Notes: a model not told the origin generated them from the letters alone. A stretch of 64,000 nucleotides of DNA from JADKAV01 sp963704075 (GCA_963704075.1 CAVPGV010000009.1:248001-312000), one strand, 5' to 3'. Positions 18,006 to 26,923 are shown, counted from the stretch's first letter. Made by a program: numbers and translations.

Positions 18006-18876
18006 GTGGATCGAGGGCGCCCGACCGCGCACGCTGCCTGCGGCGATCGCCCCGGTCGCCGCAGGTCTGGGCGTGACCGGTTACACCGGGACGAGCCTTT
18101 CCGCGATGCAGGTGACTGTCGCCGCGGTCTCGCACTGCTGGTGGCTCTTGCCCTGCAGGTCGGGGTCAACTACTTCAACGACTACAGCGACGGGGTCCGT
18201 GGCACCGACAGCGTCCGCGTCGGCCCGGTCCGCTTGGTCGGCCAGGGACTGGCCCCTGCCTCCCAGGTCAAGCGACGCAGCTCTCCTGAGCCTGGGGATC
18301 GCGGCCGTTCTGGGCAGTGCGCTGGTGCTGGTCAGCCGGCAGTGGATCCTGCTCCCGGTCGGAGTGGCGGCGGTCCTGGCGGCGTACGGCTACACCGGCG
18401 GCAAACACCCCTACGGGTACCTCGGTCTCGGAGACGTGTTCGTCTTCGTCTTCTTCGGACCAGTCGCGGTATGCGGAACCACGCTGGTGACCGGCGGTGG
18501 TCTGTGGCCGGTGGCCGTGCTGACGTCGATCGCCATCGGCATCTTGACCGTCAACATCCTGGTGGCGAACAACCTGCGCGACCGGGCTTTGGACGAGCAG
18601 GCCGGCAAGCGGACATTGTCGGTCCGCCTTGGCGACGAGCGCACCCGGCGCCTGTTCGCGGTGAGCAACATGGTGGCCTTCGTCATCGTCGCGTGGCTCG
18701 CGATTCTGGCCACTCCCTGGGCACTGCTCGGGATGACCGGCGCGATCCCCGCGGTCAGGGCCTCACAGGACGTCCTCGAGCACGCCTACGGCAAGGGCCT
18801 GATCCCGGTGCTGCAGATGACGTCCCTGGCGCTACTGCTGACCGGACTTGGGCTCGGAGTGGGACTCACCCTCTAG
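17989..18876 (+). CDS. menA: 1,4-Dihydroxy-2-naphthoate polyprenyltransferase MenA, two compensating frameshifts
   Basis: MenA is a UbiA-superfamily membrane enzyme that attaches the polyprenyl tail to dihydroxynaphthoate. The start reads ASVAEWIEGARPRTLPAAIA. The first Asp-rich motif is NYFNDYSDGVRGTD and the second is NNLRDRALDEQAGKRTL. About eight membrane segments are present. The stretch from about 18137 to 18270 is in a different frame from the rest. A C appears lost in the V-L-A-L region near 18137, and a C appears gained near 18271, so the total length stays a multiple of three (295 residues). These look like assembly indels. GTG at 17989 lies within the end of menE. Confidence 0.9.
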   Translation: MASVAEWIEGARPRTLPAAIAPVAAGLGVTGYTGTSLSAMQVTVAAVSHCWWLLPCRSGSTTSTTTATGSVAPTASASARSAWSARDWPLPPRSSDAALLSLGIAAVLGSALVLVSRQWILLPVGVAAVLAAYGYTGGKHPYGYLGLGDVFVFVFFGPVAVCGTTLVTGGGLWPVAVLTSIAIGILTVNILVANNLRDRALDEQAGKRTLSVRLGDERTRRLFAVSNMVAFVIVAWLAILATPWALLGMTGAIPAVRASQDVLEHAYGKGLIPVLQMTSLALLLTGLGLGVGLTL

Positions 18877-19170
18877 CTCCGCGGTGTCATCGTCGCGATC
18901 GTCGGTGACGTCGACCTCTTGCAGATCATCCTCGGAGGCCGCAGCGGCGTCGATGCGCTCGTTGACCCTGCCGATGGCCCTACCCACACCGGCACTCATC
19001 TGGGCACGCGGCCGGTCCAGCCACACCAGGCTCAGCGCGCCGCTGACGAGGAAGGACAGCAGGATCAGCAGAAGTCCCCTGGCACCGGTCAGATAGAGCA
19101 GCCCGCCGACGGCCAGCAGCAGGATGATACGCAGGCCCGTATAGATCACGAAGGCACGACCGGTACTCAC
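18832..19170 (-). CDS. DUF4229 membrane protein
   Basis: A 112-residue protein with two hydrophobic helices near residues 7-27 and 29-48, the (R/K)-I-L-L-L-A...LDRPR pattern of the DUF4229 family near 48-53, and a strongly acidic C-terminal tail rich in Asp and Glu. DUF4229 genes commonly sit beside menA and the cytochrome c maturation genes in actinobacteria, as here. It converges with menA and the last 45 bp of the two genes overlap on opposite strands. Function is unknown. Confidence 0.82.
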   Translation of the reverse strand: MSTGRAFVIYTGLRIILLLAVGGLLYLTGARGLLLILLSFLVSGALSLVWLDRPRAQMSAGVGRAIGRVNERIDAAAASEDDLQEVDVTDDRDDDTAELEGESHSEPKSGQQ

Positions 19171-19268
19171 CGTTCCAGGGTACGTCAGGGCTTTCCGTCG
19201 GGGGCGTATGCGCCCACGCCCTCGCCGGATCCCAAAGTCTCGGGCCTGCCGAATTGCGTCGAGGGGCG

Positions 19269-19274
19269 TACGAT
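19269..19274 (+). promoter_or_regulatory. -10 element of a probable leaderless promoter for the PLDc_N gene
   Basis: TACGAT is followed by exactly six bases and the ATG at 19281. There is no ribosome binding site in those six bases, which favours leaderless initiation at the ATG. Confidence 0.5.
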
Positions 19275-19280
19275 TGTTGC

Positions 19281-19532
19281 ATGGGAAAGGTGTTGTTGGT
19301 CATAGCCGCTCTCGGCGTGATGATCTTCGCGCTGATCGACCTGTGGCAGGTGCCGGCCGCCGACGTGCGGGGCGGCAGCCGCTTCCTCTGGACGCTAGCG
19401 ATCCTGCTTCTGCCCGTCGTGGGTGCCGGCCTGTGGCTGTTCTTCGGCCGCGAACCCGTCGAGGGCCCGAAACGGCGCTATCTGCCGCCCGACGACGATC
19501 CGGACTTCCTGCGCCGGATGCGTTCTCAGTAG
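19281..19532 (+). CDS. PLDc_N-type small membrane protein
   Basis: An 83-residue protein with two membrane helices near residues 3-19 and 34-54, the second ending LPVVGAGLWLFFGREP, which is the signature of the phospholipase D nuclease N-terminal (PLDc_N) domain found at the front of cardiolipin synthases. No catalytic domain follows. Such stand-alone PLDc_N proteins are frequent between menA and the ccs genes in actinobacteria. Function is unknown. The tail is charged and ends with DDDPDFLRRMRSQ. Confidence 0.82.
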   Translation: MGKVLLVIAALGVMIFALIDLWQVPAADVRGGSRFLWTLAILLLPVVGAGLWLFFGREPVEGPKRRYLPPDDDPDFLRRMRSQ

Positions 19533-19569
19533 GTAGTTCGGTCGTGCTCCCCCGGCCGAGCAGCGCCTT

Positions 19570-19832
19570 GAGGGCGGTGTTGTTGGGGTCGGTCGACAAC
19601 CAGGGCGGTGTTGTTGGGCAACTTCAACCCCGCACACGCCCAACAACGTCGCCCTCAAGCCGAAGGCCACCGCCCTCACCAACCAAGGGCTACTACGCGC
19701 ATTTCGAGGGCGGTGTTGTTGGGGTCGGTCGACAACCAGGGCGGTGTTGTTGGGCAACTTCAACCCCGCACACGCCCAACAACGTCGCCCTCAAGCCGAA
19801 GGCCACCGCCCTCACGGACGAGGGGCTACTAC
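19570..19832. repeat. 136-bp tandem repeat with internal inverted repeats, two copies
   Basis: Copy 1 is 19570-19705 and copy 2 is 19706-19832; they are nearly identical except for four bases near the end of each unit. Each copy holds two direct 16-bp boxes of the type GGGCGGTGTTGTTGGG (first copy 19572-19587 and 19603-19618) and an inverted, near-identical box at 19639-19654 that can pair with the second, giving a stem with a loop of about 20 bases. The array fills most of the space between two convergent genes and copy 2 ends at the base just before the ccsB stop codon. Translated frames through it carry only low-complexity products. Confidence 0.9.
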
Positions 19833-20752
19833 CTACACTCCCGCGTAGGAATGCAGCCCGGTCGCGAAGAAGTTCACCCCGAAGTAGTTGATCAGGAACG
19901 AGACGAACCCGACGAGGCCGATGATCGCGGCCTTGCGGCCCTTCCACCCGGCTGTGGACCGTGCATGCAGGTATCCGGCGTAGATGACCCACGTGATGAA
20001 CGCCCAGGTCTCCTTGGGGTCCCAGCCCCAGTAGCGGCCCCAGGCGTTCTCGGCCCAGATGGCGCCGGCGATGACCGCGAACGTCCACACCGGGAAGACG
20101 AAGGCGATCGTGCGGTAGGACAGGGCGTCGAGGCGTTCGGCACTCGGCAGGCGTGAGGCCAGGCCCGAATCCGCTCGTCCCGGTCCTCGGCCCGCTGCCG
20201 TATGAGGTAGGCGCCGATCAGACCGGCGCTGAGCGTGAATGCCCCGCCGGAGATCGCCGCGGCGCTCACGTGGATCACCAGCCACCAGGACTTCAAGGCC
20301 GGGACCAGTTGGGCCGACTCGGTGTAGAGCAGAGTGACGGCCACGCCGAGGGTCAGCAGAACCGCTCCGATGACCCAGACGCCGAGCCAGCGCAAGTCGG
20401 TGCGGGTCGAGGCGATCAGGTATGTGAGAGACACGGCGATGGCCGCTCCCAGGGAGAACTCGTACATATTGCCCAGTGGGAAACGCTCGGCTGCCAGACC
20501 GCGTAGCACGAACCCGACGATCAGGAGCCCCGTGGCCAGCCAGGACAGCGACAACGCGATGTTGCCGCTGCGGCGACCGGGTTCATCGGCGATGGGCGTC
20601 TGTGTGTCATGAGCACCGGCAGCACCCACCAGGACCGGGTTCTTGGAGGCCAGCGGCACCCGTCGGGCGGCCAGCGAGGCAGCGAAACCGAAGAGGGCCA
20701 AGGCGTACACCAGCATCGAGGCGTACACCGCAGCGTTGCTCAACTGTGCCAT
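19833..20752 (-). CDS. ccsB: Cytochrome c biogenesis protein CcsB/ResC, one frameshift
   Basis: CcsB is the heme-handling partner of ResB in system II cytochrome c maturation. The N-terminal part (20752 to about 20165) has several membrane helices and the GNMYEFSLGAA block. The C-terminal part, in another frame (about 20165 to 19833), has the tryptophan-rich heme motif WGWDPKETWAFITW and a conserved ending NYFGVNFFATGLHSYAGV. Joined, the two make about 306 residues, normal for actinobacterial CcsB. A single indel near 20150-20170 separates them. It is the last gene of the hemL-ccs operon, starting 2 bp after the resB stop. Confidence 0.92.
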
Positions 20753-20754
20753 TC

Positions 20755-22263
20755 TCAGCTCTCCCTCTTCGACAGCATCGTGGCGATCTCGCGGACATCA
20801 TCGTGCACGCGCCCGCCGCCCGAACGGCTCAGACCCGCCACTTCGGCCACTGTATCCCCCTGCGGCGACAGCCGGATCCAAACCCGGCGCCGGTGCAGCA
20901 GCAGTGACATGCTGACCCCGACGATCACCAACGCCGACGCGATCAGCGCCAGCCAGCGGCCCGGGTCGTGGGCCAGGGAAAGGTTCGCGAAGTCCCGGAA
21001 TCCGACGAACTCGACGGTCGTGCCGTCGGGCAGTTCCCAACTCTGGCCCGGCCGCAGCGCCTGGTTGCCGATCAGATCGAGGTCCGTGGTGTCCAGCTGG
21101 TACACGCTGCCGCCGATCTTCACGTCACCGGTGAACGCCCCGAGGAACAGTTGCGGGTCCTGGGCGGCCGGAAAGGTGGAAATGGGCCCTCGCACGGGGT
21201 CGATCGAGGCGGTCGGAAGGAACAGGCCCTGCAGGGCGAAACCGGGCTCGACATCCGGAACCTTGACCACCCCCGAGGAGGTCAGGTTGCCGTCGCGGGG
21301 CAGGAAGACCACCGCGTCATCGAAGATGACGGTCCCGTCCGGCCGGGTGACCTTGATCTCGGGCGCATACCCGTGGCCGGTGAGGAACACTTTGACACCG
21401 GGCAGCACCAGCGGTGAGTTGACCTGGAACTCCTGCTCGGTGACAGGATCCCCTGGCCGCTCGCTGACCAGGGCCCGCGCCTCGAACTGCCGTGGCGCTC
21501 CGGCCTGTTGGCCCGACTCCTGGAAGGTGGCGGCGAAGTCCTGGAGGATGACCGAGAACGGCGCGATCTGATCGGGATTGACGAGCCGACCCTTGCGGAA
21601 CGAGTCGAACTGCGTCAGAGAGCCCGTGAAGCCCTTGCCTTCCACCACGATGACCCTGGCCGACCATCCGAACAGTCCACCGACGCCGACGGCCAGCAGC
21701 AGGAAGATGAAGCAGAGGTGGAACAGCAGGTTGCCCACCTCATGCAGGTAGCCCTTCTCGGCGCTGACCGCGTCGCCGTCGCGACGCACCCGCCACTTGC
21801 TGGCACGCAGGTAGGCTTCCGCATCGTCGAGCAGTGCCTGATCCGCGGCGACGTCGTGCACGGCGGTGTACGCGGGCATGCGCGACAAGCGCGAGGGCGC
21901 CGGCGGCGGGGGATTGCGATAGGTCCGTATGAAGTCAGCGGTCCGGGGGATGATGCATCCGACCAAGGAGATGCACAGCAGCAGGTAGATCGCCGCGAAC
22001 CACGCCGAGGCGAAGACGTCGAACATGCCGAGCCGGTCCAGCCACGGCCCGAGGGTCGGATTTGCCTGCAAGTAGTCGTTGACACGCGCCGCGTCGGTGC
22101 CCCGCTGCGGGAACACGGAACCGGGAATACTGGCCAGCGCGAGCAACAGCAGCAGGATCAGCGCCGTGCGCATGCTGGTGAGGGTCCGCCAGCCCCAGCG
22201 CAACCACCCCACCGCGCCGAGCTGCGGACCGCTGCTGCGCGGACGTTCCACCGTCGTGGTCAT
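20755..22263 (-). CDS. resB: Cytochrome c biogenesis protein ResB
   Basis: This 502-residue protein is the ResB/Ccs1 component that works with CcsB to deliver heme to apocytochrome c outside the membrane. Membrane segments near residues 32-49, 79-98 and 168-188 and a final one near 440-460 bracket a large extracytoplasmic domain rich in beta structure. Recognisable family blocks are SMRTALILLLLLALASIPGS and YLHEVGNLLFHLCFIFLLL (shown in part: HEVGNLLFHLCF). The ATG at 22263 overlaps the ccdA stop (ATGA). Because of an indel in ccdA, an uncorrected reading would appear to fuse the two proteins; I consider that fusion artificial. Confidence 0.95.
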   Translation of the reverse strand: MTTTVERPRSSGPQLGAVGWLRWGWRTLTSMRTALILLLLLALASIPGSVFPQRGTDAARVNDYLQANPTLGPWLDRLGMFDVFASAWFAAIYLLLCISLVGCIIPRTADFIRTYRNPPPPAPSRLSRMPAYTAVHDVAADQALLDDAEAYLRASKWRVRRDGDAVSAEKGYLHEVGNLLFHLCFIFLLLAVGVGGLFGWSARVIVVEGKGFTGSLTQFDSFRKGRLVNPDQIAPFSVILQDFAATFQESGQQAGAPRQFEARALVSERPGDPVTEQEFQVNSPLVLPGVKVFLTGHGYAPEIKVTRPDGTVIFDDAVVFLPRDGNLTSSGVVKVPDVEPGFALQGLFLPTASIDPVRGPISTFPAAQDPQLFLGAFTGDVKIGGSVYQLDTTDLDLIGNQALRPGQSWELPDGTTVEFVGFRDFANLSLAHDPGRWLALIASALVIVGVSMSLLLHRRRVWIRLSPQGDTVAEVAGLSRSGGGRVHDDVREIATMLSKRES

Positions 22264-23010
22264 AGGCCCACCTGGAACTCGTTGGCCCAGACCCGCATCC
22301 AGACGGACACGTCGTTCCAGAAGCCCGTCACCAACAGCACTCCGATGAGGATCAACGTGGCGCCGCCGAAACGAAGCACCCACAGGGAATGCTGGCGCAG
22401 CCATTTCACCGCCCCGGCCATCCGGCGGAAGGCCAGCGCGATGATCAGGAAGGGAACGCCCAGCCCGATGCAGTACGCAAGGGACAGCAGCGCGCCCGCG
22501 CAGCGCAGAGCCCTCCGTGAAGACCAGCGCTTGCACCGCCGCCAGGGTCGGGCCGATGCACGGCGTCCAGCCGAGGCCGAACAGCACACCCAGCACCGGA
22601 GCGGTCCAGATCCCCAGGTTCGGGGACACGTGCCAGCGCACCTCGCGCTGTAGCCACGGGAAGGCCCCCATGAAGCCGATCCCCATCACGATGATCACGA
22701 CGCCGAGGACGCGCTGTATCGGCTCCTGGTACTCCAGCAGCACTCCCCCGGCGTAGCCGAGCAGAGCACCGTAGGAGATGAACACCAGCGAGAAGCCCGC
22801 GATGAACAAGCCCACGCCGGTGAGAATGCGGCTGTGTCGGGGGGTCACGGGCTCGGTGAGTTCGGCGCCGGTCACACCGGTCACGACCCCCACGTAGCCC
22901 GGAACCAGCGGCAGGACGCACGGCGAGGCGAACGAGACGAAGCCCGCGAGCAGCGCCAGCGGGATCGCCAGCAGCAGCGACCCGCCGGTGACGGTCTCGG
23001 CAACGCTCAC
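22260..23010 (-). CDS. ccdA: Cytochrome c biogenesis protein CcdA, one frameshift
   Basis: CcdA is a six-helix membrane protein that transfers reducing power from cytoplasmic thioredoxin to extracytoplasmic TlpA/ResA-like proteins. The redox cysteines are in FASPCVLPLVPG (near residue 31) and LGWTPCIGPT (near 152). The N-terminal 170 residues are in one frame. The last 80 or so (AYCIGLGVPFLIIALAF and onward) are in another, with a break near 22495-22510 in a run of alternating G and C. The joined length is about 250 residues, as expected. The ATG at 23010 overlaps the stop of the thioredoxin gene. Confidence 0.92.
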
Positions 23011-23594
23011 CCGGAGGCTCCGCCCGAGTCTTCGGCAACGAGGTCCTGCAGGGCCGCGTCGAGCTCACCGGCCTCGACGGCACCGAGGAACCGCCCGGCC
23101 ACTCTGCCTTGCGCATCGACGAGCAGCGTGGACGGGATCGCCTGCGGCGGCAGGCTGTCCGAGAACTGCAGCACCAGTTGCCCGTCCGGGTCCGGCAGGT
23201 TGGGATACGGGATGTTGAACTTCTCCACGAACGCCCGTGCGGGGGCGTCCGAATCTCGGGTGTCCAGTCCCAGGAAGTTGACGTCCGGGTTCTGCTGCGC
23301 GACGGCAACCAGTTCCGGCGCCTCCGCCCGGCACGGCGCGCACCAGGAGGCCCACACGTTGATGACCCCGGGACTGCCTTCCCAGGTGGAGGTGTCGACG
23401 GGTTCACCGTTCAGGTCGGTACCGGTGAGGACAGGAGCAGGTTTGCGCTGATCGACCGGCAGGATCACCGATGTGCCGTCACCTTCGACGAAACCGGCCG
23501 AATCACCGGGGTCCGCCGCCTCCTGCGAGCAGCCGGCCAGCGCCAGGGCAGCCAAGAGCGCGACCAGGCCGAACCGTTTCCCTGCCGTACGCAC
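23007..23594 (-). CDS. TlpA/ResA-like thioredoxin lipoprotein
   Basis: This 195-residue lipoprotein thioredoxin has a signal peptide with lipobox LALAGC and the lipidated Cys at residue 22. The thioredoxin active site WCAPC is at residues 84-88 (Cys85 and Cys88), and the cis-proline region QAIPSTLLVD lies near residues 151-160. It is expected to reduce the heme-binding cysteines of apocytochrome c, receiving electrons from CcdA, whose gene it overlaps (ATGA). It starts one base before the phosphatase gene ends. Confidence 0.94.
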   Translation of the reverse strand: MRTAGKRFGLVALLAALALAGCSQEAADPGDSAGFVEGDGTSVILPVDQRKPAPVLTGTDLNGEPVDTSTWEGSPGVINVWASWCAPCRAEAPELVAVAQQNPDVNFLGLDTRDSDAPARAFVEKFNIPYPNLPDPDGQLVLQFSDSLPPQAIPSTLLVDAQGRVAGRFLGAVEAGELDAALQDLVAEDSGGASG

Positions 23595-24236
23595 TTACGC
23601 CCCGACCCCCTTGGTCGACCGCGGATACAGCGACGCCGCGGGTTCGGTGTAGACGATCGACACCAGTTCGTCGTCGTCGAATGTGAAAGACGTCAGAGAC
23701 GCCAGGTTGCACTGCCGCTTGCGGGGGTCGTGCATGAACGGCCGTCGTTCGGCGTCCAGCCGGGAGATCCATACCGGCAACTGATGGCTGACCAGCACCG
23801 TTTCGTGACCGCGGGCGCTGCGGCGGGCATCGGTGACAGCCGCACGCATGCGGGCGGCTACATCCTTGTAGGGCTCCCCCCATGAGGGCCGCGCCGGGTT
23901 CCACAGGTGCCGCCAGGCCCGGGGCTGGCGCAGGACGCCGTCACCCACCGAGACCCGCTGGCCCTCGAAGACGTTGCCGGCCTCGATGATCCGCTCGTCG
24001 ATCAGCGGCGTGAGCCCGAACTTCTCGGAGATGGGCGCGGCCGTTTCCCGGGCCCGTTCCAGCGGGGACGACCGCACCTCGACCAGGTCGCGCCCGGCCA
24101 GTGCCTCTGCGGCGAGAACAGCCATCTGCTGTCCCAGTTCCGACAGGTGGAACTCCGGCAGCCGACCGTAGAGGATCTTGTCGGGGTTGTACACCTCGCC
24201 GTGGCGCAGCAGGTGGACCGTCGTGCGCTCGGTCAT
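23595..24236 (-). CDS. Histidine phosphatase family protein
   Basis: This 213-residue protein has the phosphohistidine motif LLRHGEVYNP near residues 9-18, the second-half catalytic His in VLVSHQLPVWIS near residues 155-166, and SSPLERARETA near 56-66. These define the phosphoglycerate-mutase-like branch of the histidine phosphatases. In mycobacteria an equivalent gene sits in the same place between hemL and the thioredoxin gene, but its substrate is unknown. It overlaps the hemL stop by 4 bp. Confidence 0.92.
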   Translation of the reverse strand: MTERTTVHLLRHGEVYNPDKILYGRLPEFHLSELGQQMAVLAAEALAGRDLVEVRSSPLERARETAAPISEKFGLTPLIDERIIEAGNVFEGQRVSVGDGVLRQPRAWRHLWNPARPSWGEPYKDVAARMRAAVTDARRSARGHETVLVSHQLPVWISRLDAERRPFMHDPRKRQCNLASLTSFTFDDDELVSIVYTEPAASLYPRSTKGVGA

Positions 24237-25519
24237 GACGTGGCTCCTTGGGACGCGGCGGCGCGGGCTGCGCCGGGCAATGCTTGTTCGATCAGTCCGA
24301 GCGCCTCGTCATCGTGCGCACTGCTCACGAACCACGCTTCGAACGCCGACGGCGGAAGACTCACACCGGCATCGAGCATCGCCGAATGGAACGCAGCGAA
24401 CGCGCCGGTGTCCTGCTCGCGGGCCTGGTCGTAGTTGGTGACCGGTTCGTCCCGGAAGAAGAAACTGAACAGGTTTCCGGCACGCTGCACGACGTGGGGT
24501 ACACCTGCCTTCGTGAGCGCCTCGCCGGTCATTGCGATGACCTGCTCGGCGGCGGCATCCACCGCGGCGTAGTCGGCGTTGCGCAGCATCGCGAGCCCGG
24601 CCGCGGTGGCGACCGGGTTGCCCGACAAGGTGCCCGCCTGATACACCGGGCCCTGCGGGGCCAGCATCTGCATCACATCCGCACGGCCGCCGAAGGCCGC
24701 CACGGGCAAGCCGCCTCCGATGACTTTGCCGTAGGTGTAGAGATCTGCCGGGACGCCCTCAACACCGAACCAGCCCGCCGGGGAGACCCGGAAACCGGTC
24801 ATGACCTCGTCGCTGATGAGCAGAGCGCCGTTCTCCTTGCACAGTCCGGCGAGGCCCTGGCTGAACCCGGGTGCAGGGGGGACGACCCCCATGTTCGCGG
24901 GGACCGCCTCGGTGATGACCGCGGCCACCTCGTGGGCTTGCAGCGCATCAGCCACGGCTGCCAGATCGTTGTAGGGCAGCACGACCGTGTCGGCGGTCTG
25001 TTCCTTGGTCACGCCGGCGCTGTCGGGCAGCCCGAGGGTGGCCACTCCGCTACCCGCGGCGGCCAGCAGACCGTCGGAGTGCCCGTGGTAGCAGCCGGCG
25101 AACTTCACGATCACGTCACGTCCGGTGAAGCCCCGAGCCACCCGGATCGCGCTCATCGTGGCCTCCGTACCGGAGTTGACCAGGCGCACCTGATCCACCG
25201 GGTCTACCCGCTCGACGATCAATTCGGCGAGTTCGACCTCGTTGGGGTGCGGCGCACCGAAACCGAGTCCGGAGGCGGCGGTCTGCTGCGCTGCTTCGAC
25301 AACCGCGGGGTGCGCGTGGCCGAGCAGTGCCGGACCCCACTGACCCACCAGATCGACGTAGGTGTTGCCATCGACGTCGGTCACGTACGGTCCCTGGCCG
25401 CTGGTGAAGAAGACCGGATGACCGCCAACGGCCCGGAACGCCCGGACCGGGGAGTTGACCCCGCCGGGGGTGACCGCCCGCGCCCGGTCCAACCACCTGG
25501 CCGACGTGCTGCGCTCCAT
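24233..25519 (-). CDS. hemL: Glutamate-1-semialdehyde 2,1-aminomutase HemL
   Basis: This 428-residue PLP enzyme makes 5-aminolevulinate from glutamate-1-semialdehyde, the step after HemA (encoded at 56316-57662). Diagnostic blocks are GGVNSPVRAF near residues 19-28, GHAHPAVVEA near 69-78, NSGTEATMSAIR near 119-130, the PLP-lysine region LYTYGKVIGGGLPVAAFGG near 256-274, and AGTLSGNPVA near 292-301. ATG at 25519 has a good ribosome binding site (CGGAGG) and gives the normal N-terminus. It leads the operon that continues through the ccs genes. Confidence 0.97.
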   Translation of the reverse strand: MERSTSARWLDRARAVTPGGVNSPVRAFRAVGGHPVFFTSGQGPYVTDVDGNTYVDLVGQWGPALLGHAHPAVVEAAQQTAASGLGFGAPHPNEVELAELIVERVDPVDQVRLVNSGTEATMSAIRVARGFTGRDVIVKFAGCYHGHSDGLLAAAGSGVATLGLPDSAGVTKEQTADTVVLPYNDLAAVADALQAHEVAAVITEAVPANMGVVPPAPGFSQGLAGLCKENGALLISDEVMTGFRVSPAGWFGVEGVPADLYTYGKVIGGGLPVAAFGGRADVMQMLAPQGPVYQAGTLSGNPVATAAGLAMLRNADYAAVDAAAEQVIAMTGEALTKAGVPHVVQRAGNLFSFFFRDEPVTNYDQAREQDTGAFAAFHSAMLDAGVSLPPSAFEAWFVSSAHDDEALGLIEQALPGAARAAASQGATS

Positions 25520-25608
25520 GCCTCCGATCGTCGCATGGGCGAACCCGGCCGGCGATCCGTGGTCCCGAGATCGTGGCCCGGGTCCGCGGCGATCCAGCGG
25601 AGCCGGGC

Positions 25609-26268
25609 TCAGACCGGATCCTCCGGTGGCCGGGCAGGCATCCGGCCCAGCAGGAACCCCGCGAGCCCCGCACCTGTCGGCCACCACAGCACCGCGAGGG
25701 TGGGCGAGATGAACGCCAGGGGGATGGAGGTCAGGAACACGACGATGGGTGACAACGAGCCCAGCAACTGAACCCTGGAGAACGCGGGGTCGGGCTGCAC
25801 GACGAACAATCCGCCGCGCAGCGCCAGTGCGAACAGAACGGTCTCCATGCCACTGACCGCGCTCGCGTACACCGCGAACACCGCGATCGCCAGCGGATTG
25901 TTCCAGTACTCCCCCAGAACCCCCGCGGGTATCGGCAGCAGCGCGATCAGGGCGAGGAAGACCAACGTGCCCACCACGTATCGCGAGTCCATGGCCCGAA
26001 GTGTCATCACGAACCGGTGATTGGCCCGCCAGTAGATGGCCACCCAGACGAAGGCCACCAGGAAGGCCAGGAGCACCGGCCCCTTGGCGGTCAGTGCTGC
26101 CCACAGATCCGGGACGGAGTCGGGGTCTCCCTCAACCTCCGGGAGTCCGATCTCGACCGCGGCCAGGGTCAAGGCGATAGCGAAGACCGCGTCCGAGAAG
26201 AAGACCACGCGATCGAACGCGACCCCGTCGCCCCTGGGATAGACCGTCCGTGTCCACACCGATGCCAT
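25609..26268 (-). CDS. TMEM175/DUF1211-type potassium channel-like protein
   Basis: This 219-residue integral membrane protein has six predicted helices. The first begins DRVVFFSDAVFAIALTL, which carries the FSD motif (Phe24-Ser25-Asp26) that lines the pore and defines the bacterial TMEM175 family of potassium-permeable channels. Arginine and histidine residues in the loop WRANHRF near 84-90 also match the family. The ATG at 26268 was chosen to place the FSD motif near the N-terminus. It stands alone, divergent from the DUF998 gene. Confidence 0.87.
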   Translation of the reverse strand: MASVWTRTVYPRGDGVAFDRVVFFSDAVFAIALTLAAVEIGLPEVEGDPDSVPDLWAALTAKGPVLLAFLVAFVWVAIYWRANHRFVMTLRAMDSRYVVGTLVFLALIALLPIPAGVLGEYWNNPLAIAVFAVYASAVSGMETVLFALALRGGLFVVQPDPAFSRVQLLGSLSPIVVFLTSIPLAFISPTLAVLWWPTGAGLAGFLLGRMPARPPEDPV

Positions 26269-26346
26269 GACCGGCACAGGAGTGGGCAGGGCGCCCGGTG
26301 GCGGGGATCCGCACGTTGGGGGATGGCGGCCGGGCCAGCCGATTGG

Positions 26347-26352
26347 TAGTTT
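26347..26352 (+). promoter_or_regulatory. -10 element of a probable leaderless promoter for the DUF998 gene
   Basis: TAGTTT is followed by exactly six bases (CCGACC) and the ATG at 26359. No ribosome binding site is present. Confidence 0.5.
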
Positions 26353-26358
26353 CCGACC

Positions 26359-26913
26359 ATGGTCCTGGGGCTCGCGAGCGCTGCCGGTGCGCTCGCCGCC
26401 GCCGCTCTGCTCATCCGGCTTCATCTGCTGCCGACCGGGCTGAATCCACTGCGGGATGCGGTCAGCGACTACGGCTGGACTCCTTACCACCGCAACTACC
26501 GAGCCATGGTGACCCTGTTCGGGGTCGCCGGCGCGCTCCTGGCGCTGGGTCTGAACAACGACACCGACGCCACCTCGCTGTATTGGCTGTGGCTCTTCGC
26601 GGCGTGCCGGGTCGCTATCGCATGGTTCATGACCGACGAGAACCCGCCGCCGGTCACCAGAGAGGGCCGGATTCACGCGCTCCTCGCGGTGGGAGCGTTC
26701 GCAGCGATCGCTCTGGCGGGAGCCACCGTGCAGTGGACCGGCGAGGTGGCTGCCCTCGCACCGCTGGGTACGGCCGTCTGGATCACGGCGCTCGTGACCC
26801 TCGGCGCCCGGCTCATCCCGCGCGTGCGACCGGTCCTGTTCGGCGCGGCGGAGCGGGCCCTCTACCTGGCCACCATCGCCTGGCTGCTGACGGCCGCGCT
26901 GACCTTCTGGTGA
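26359..26913 (+). CDS. DUF998 family membrane protein
   Basis: This 184-residue protein has about six hydrophobic helices. The motif NPLRDAVSDYG near residues 29-39, right after the first helix, is typical of DUF998 proteins. Function is unknown. The gene is monocistronic, with a leaderless-type promoter directly at its ATG and a stem-loop 11 bases after its stop codon. Confidence 0.83.
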   Translation: MVLGLASAAGALAAAALLIRLHLLPTGLNPLRDAVSDYGWTPYHRNYRAMVTLFGVAGALLALGLNNDTDATSLYWLWLFAACRVAIAWFMTDENPPPVTREGRIHALLAVGAFAAIALAGATVQWTGEVAALAPLGTAVWITALVTLGARLIPRVRPVLFGAAERALYLATIAWLLTAALTFW

Positions 26914-26923
26914 CGAAGTGGCA

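Noticed and set aside
19208..19891. Frames through the tandem repeat that encode repeated peptides.
   Set aside because: The peptides result from the 136-bp DNA duplication and from its inverted boxes; they occur on both strands and lack start signals, so the repeat is treated as noncoding.
20755..23010. A single long reading frame that would fuse CcdA to ResB (751 residues).
   Set aside because: The joining segment of about 90 residues is arginine-rich noise, while the proper CcdA C-terminus is present in another frame and ResB has its own ATG in an ATGA overlap. An indel in ccdA explains the apparent fusion.
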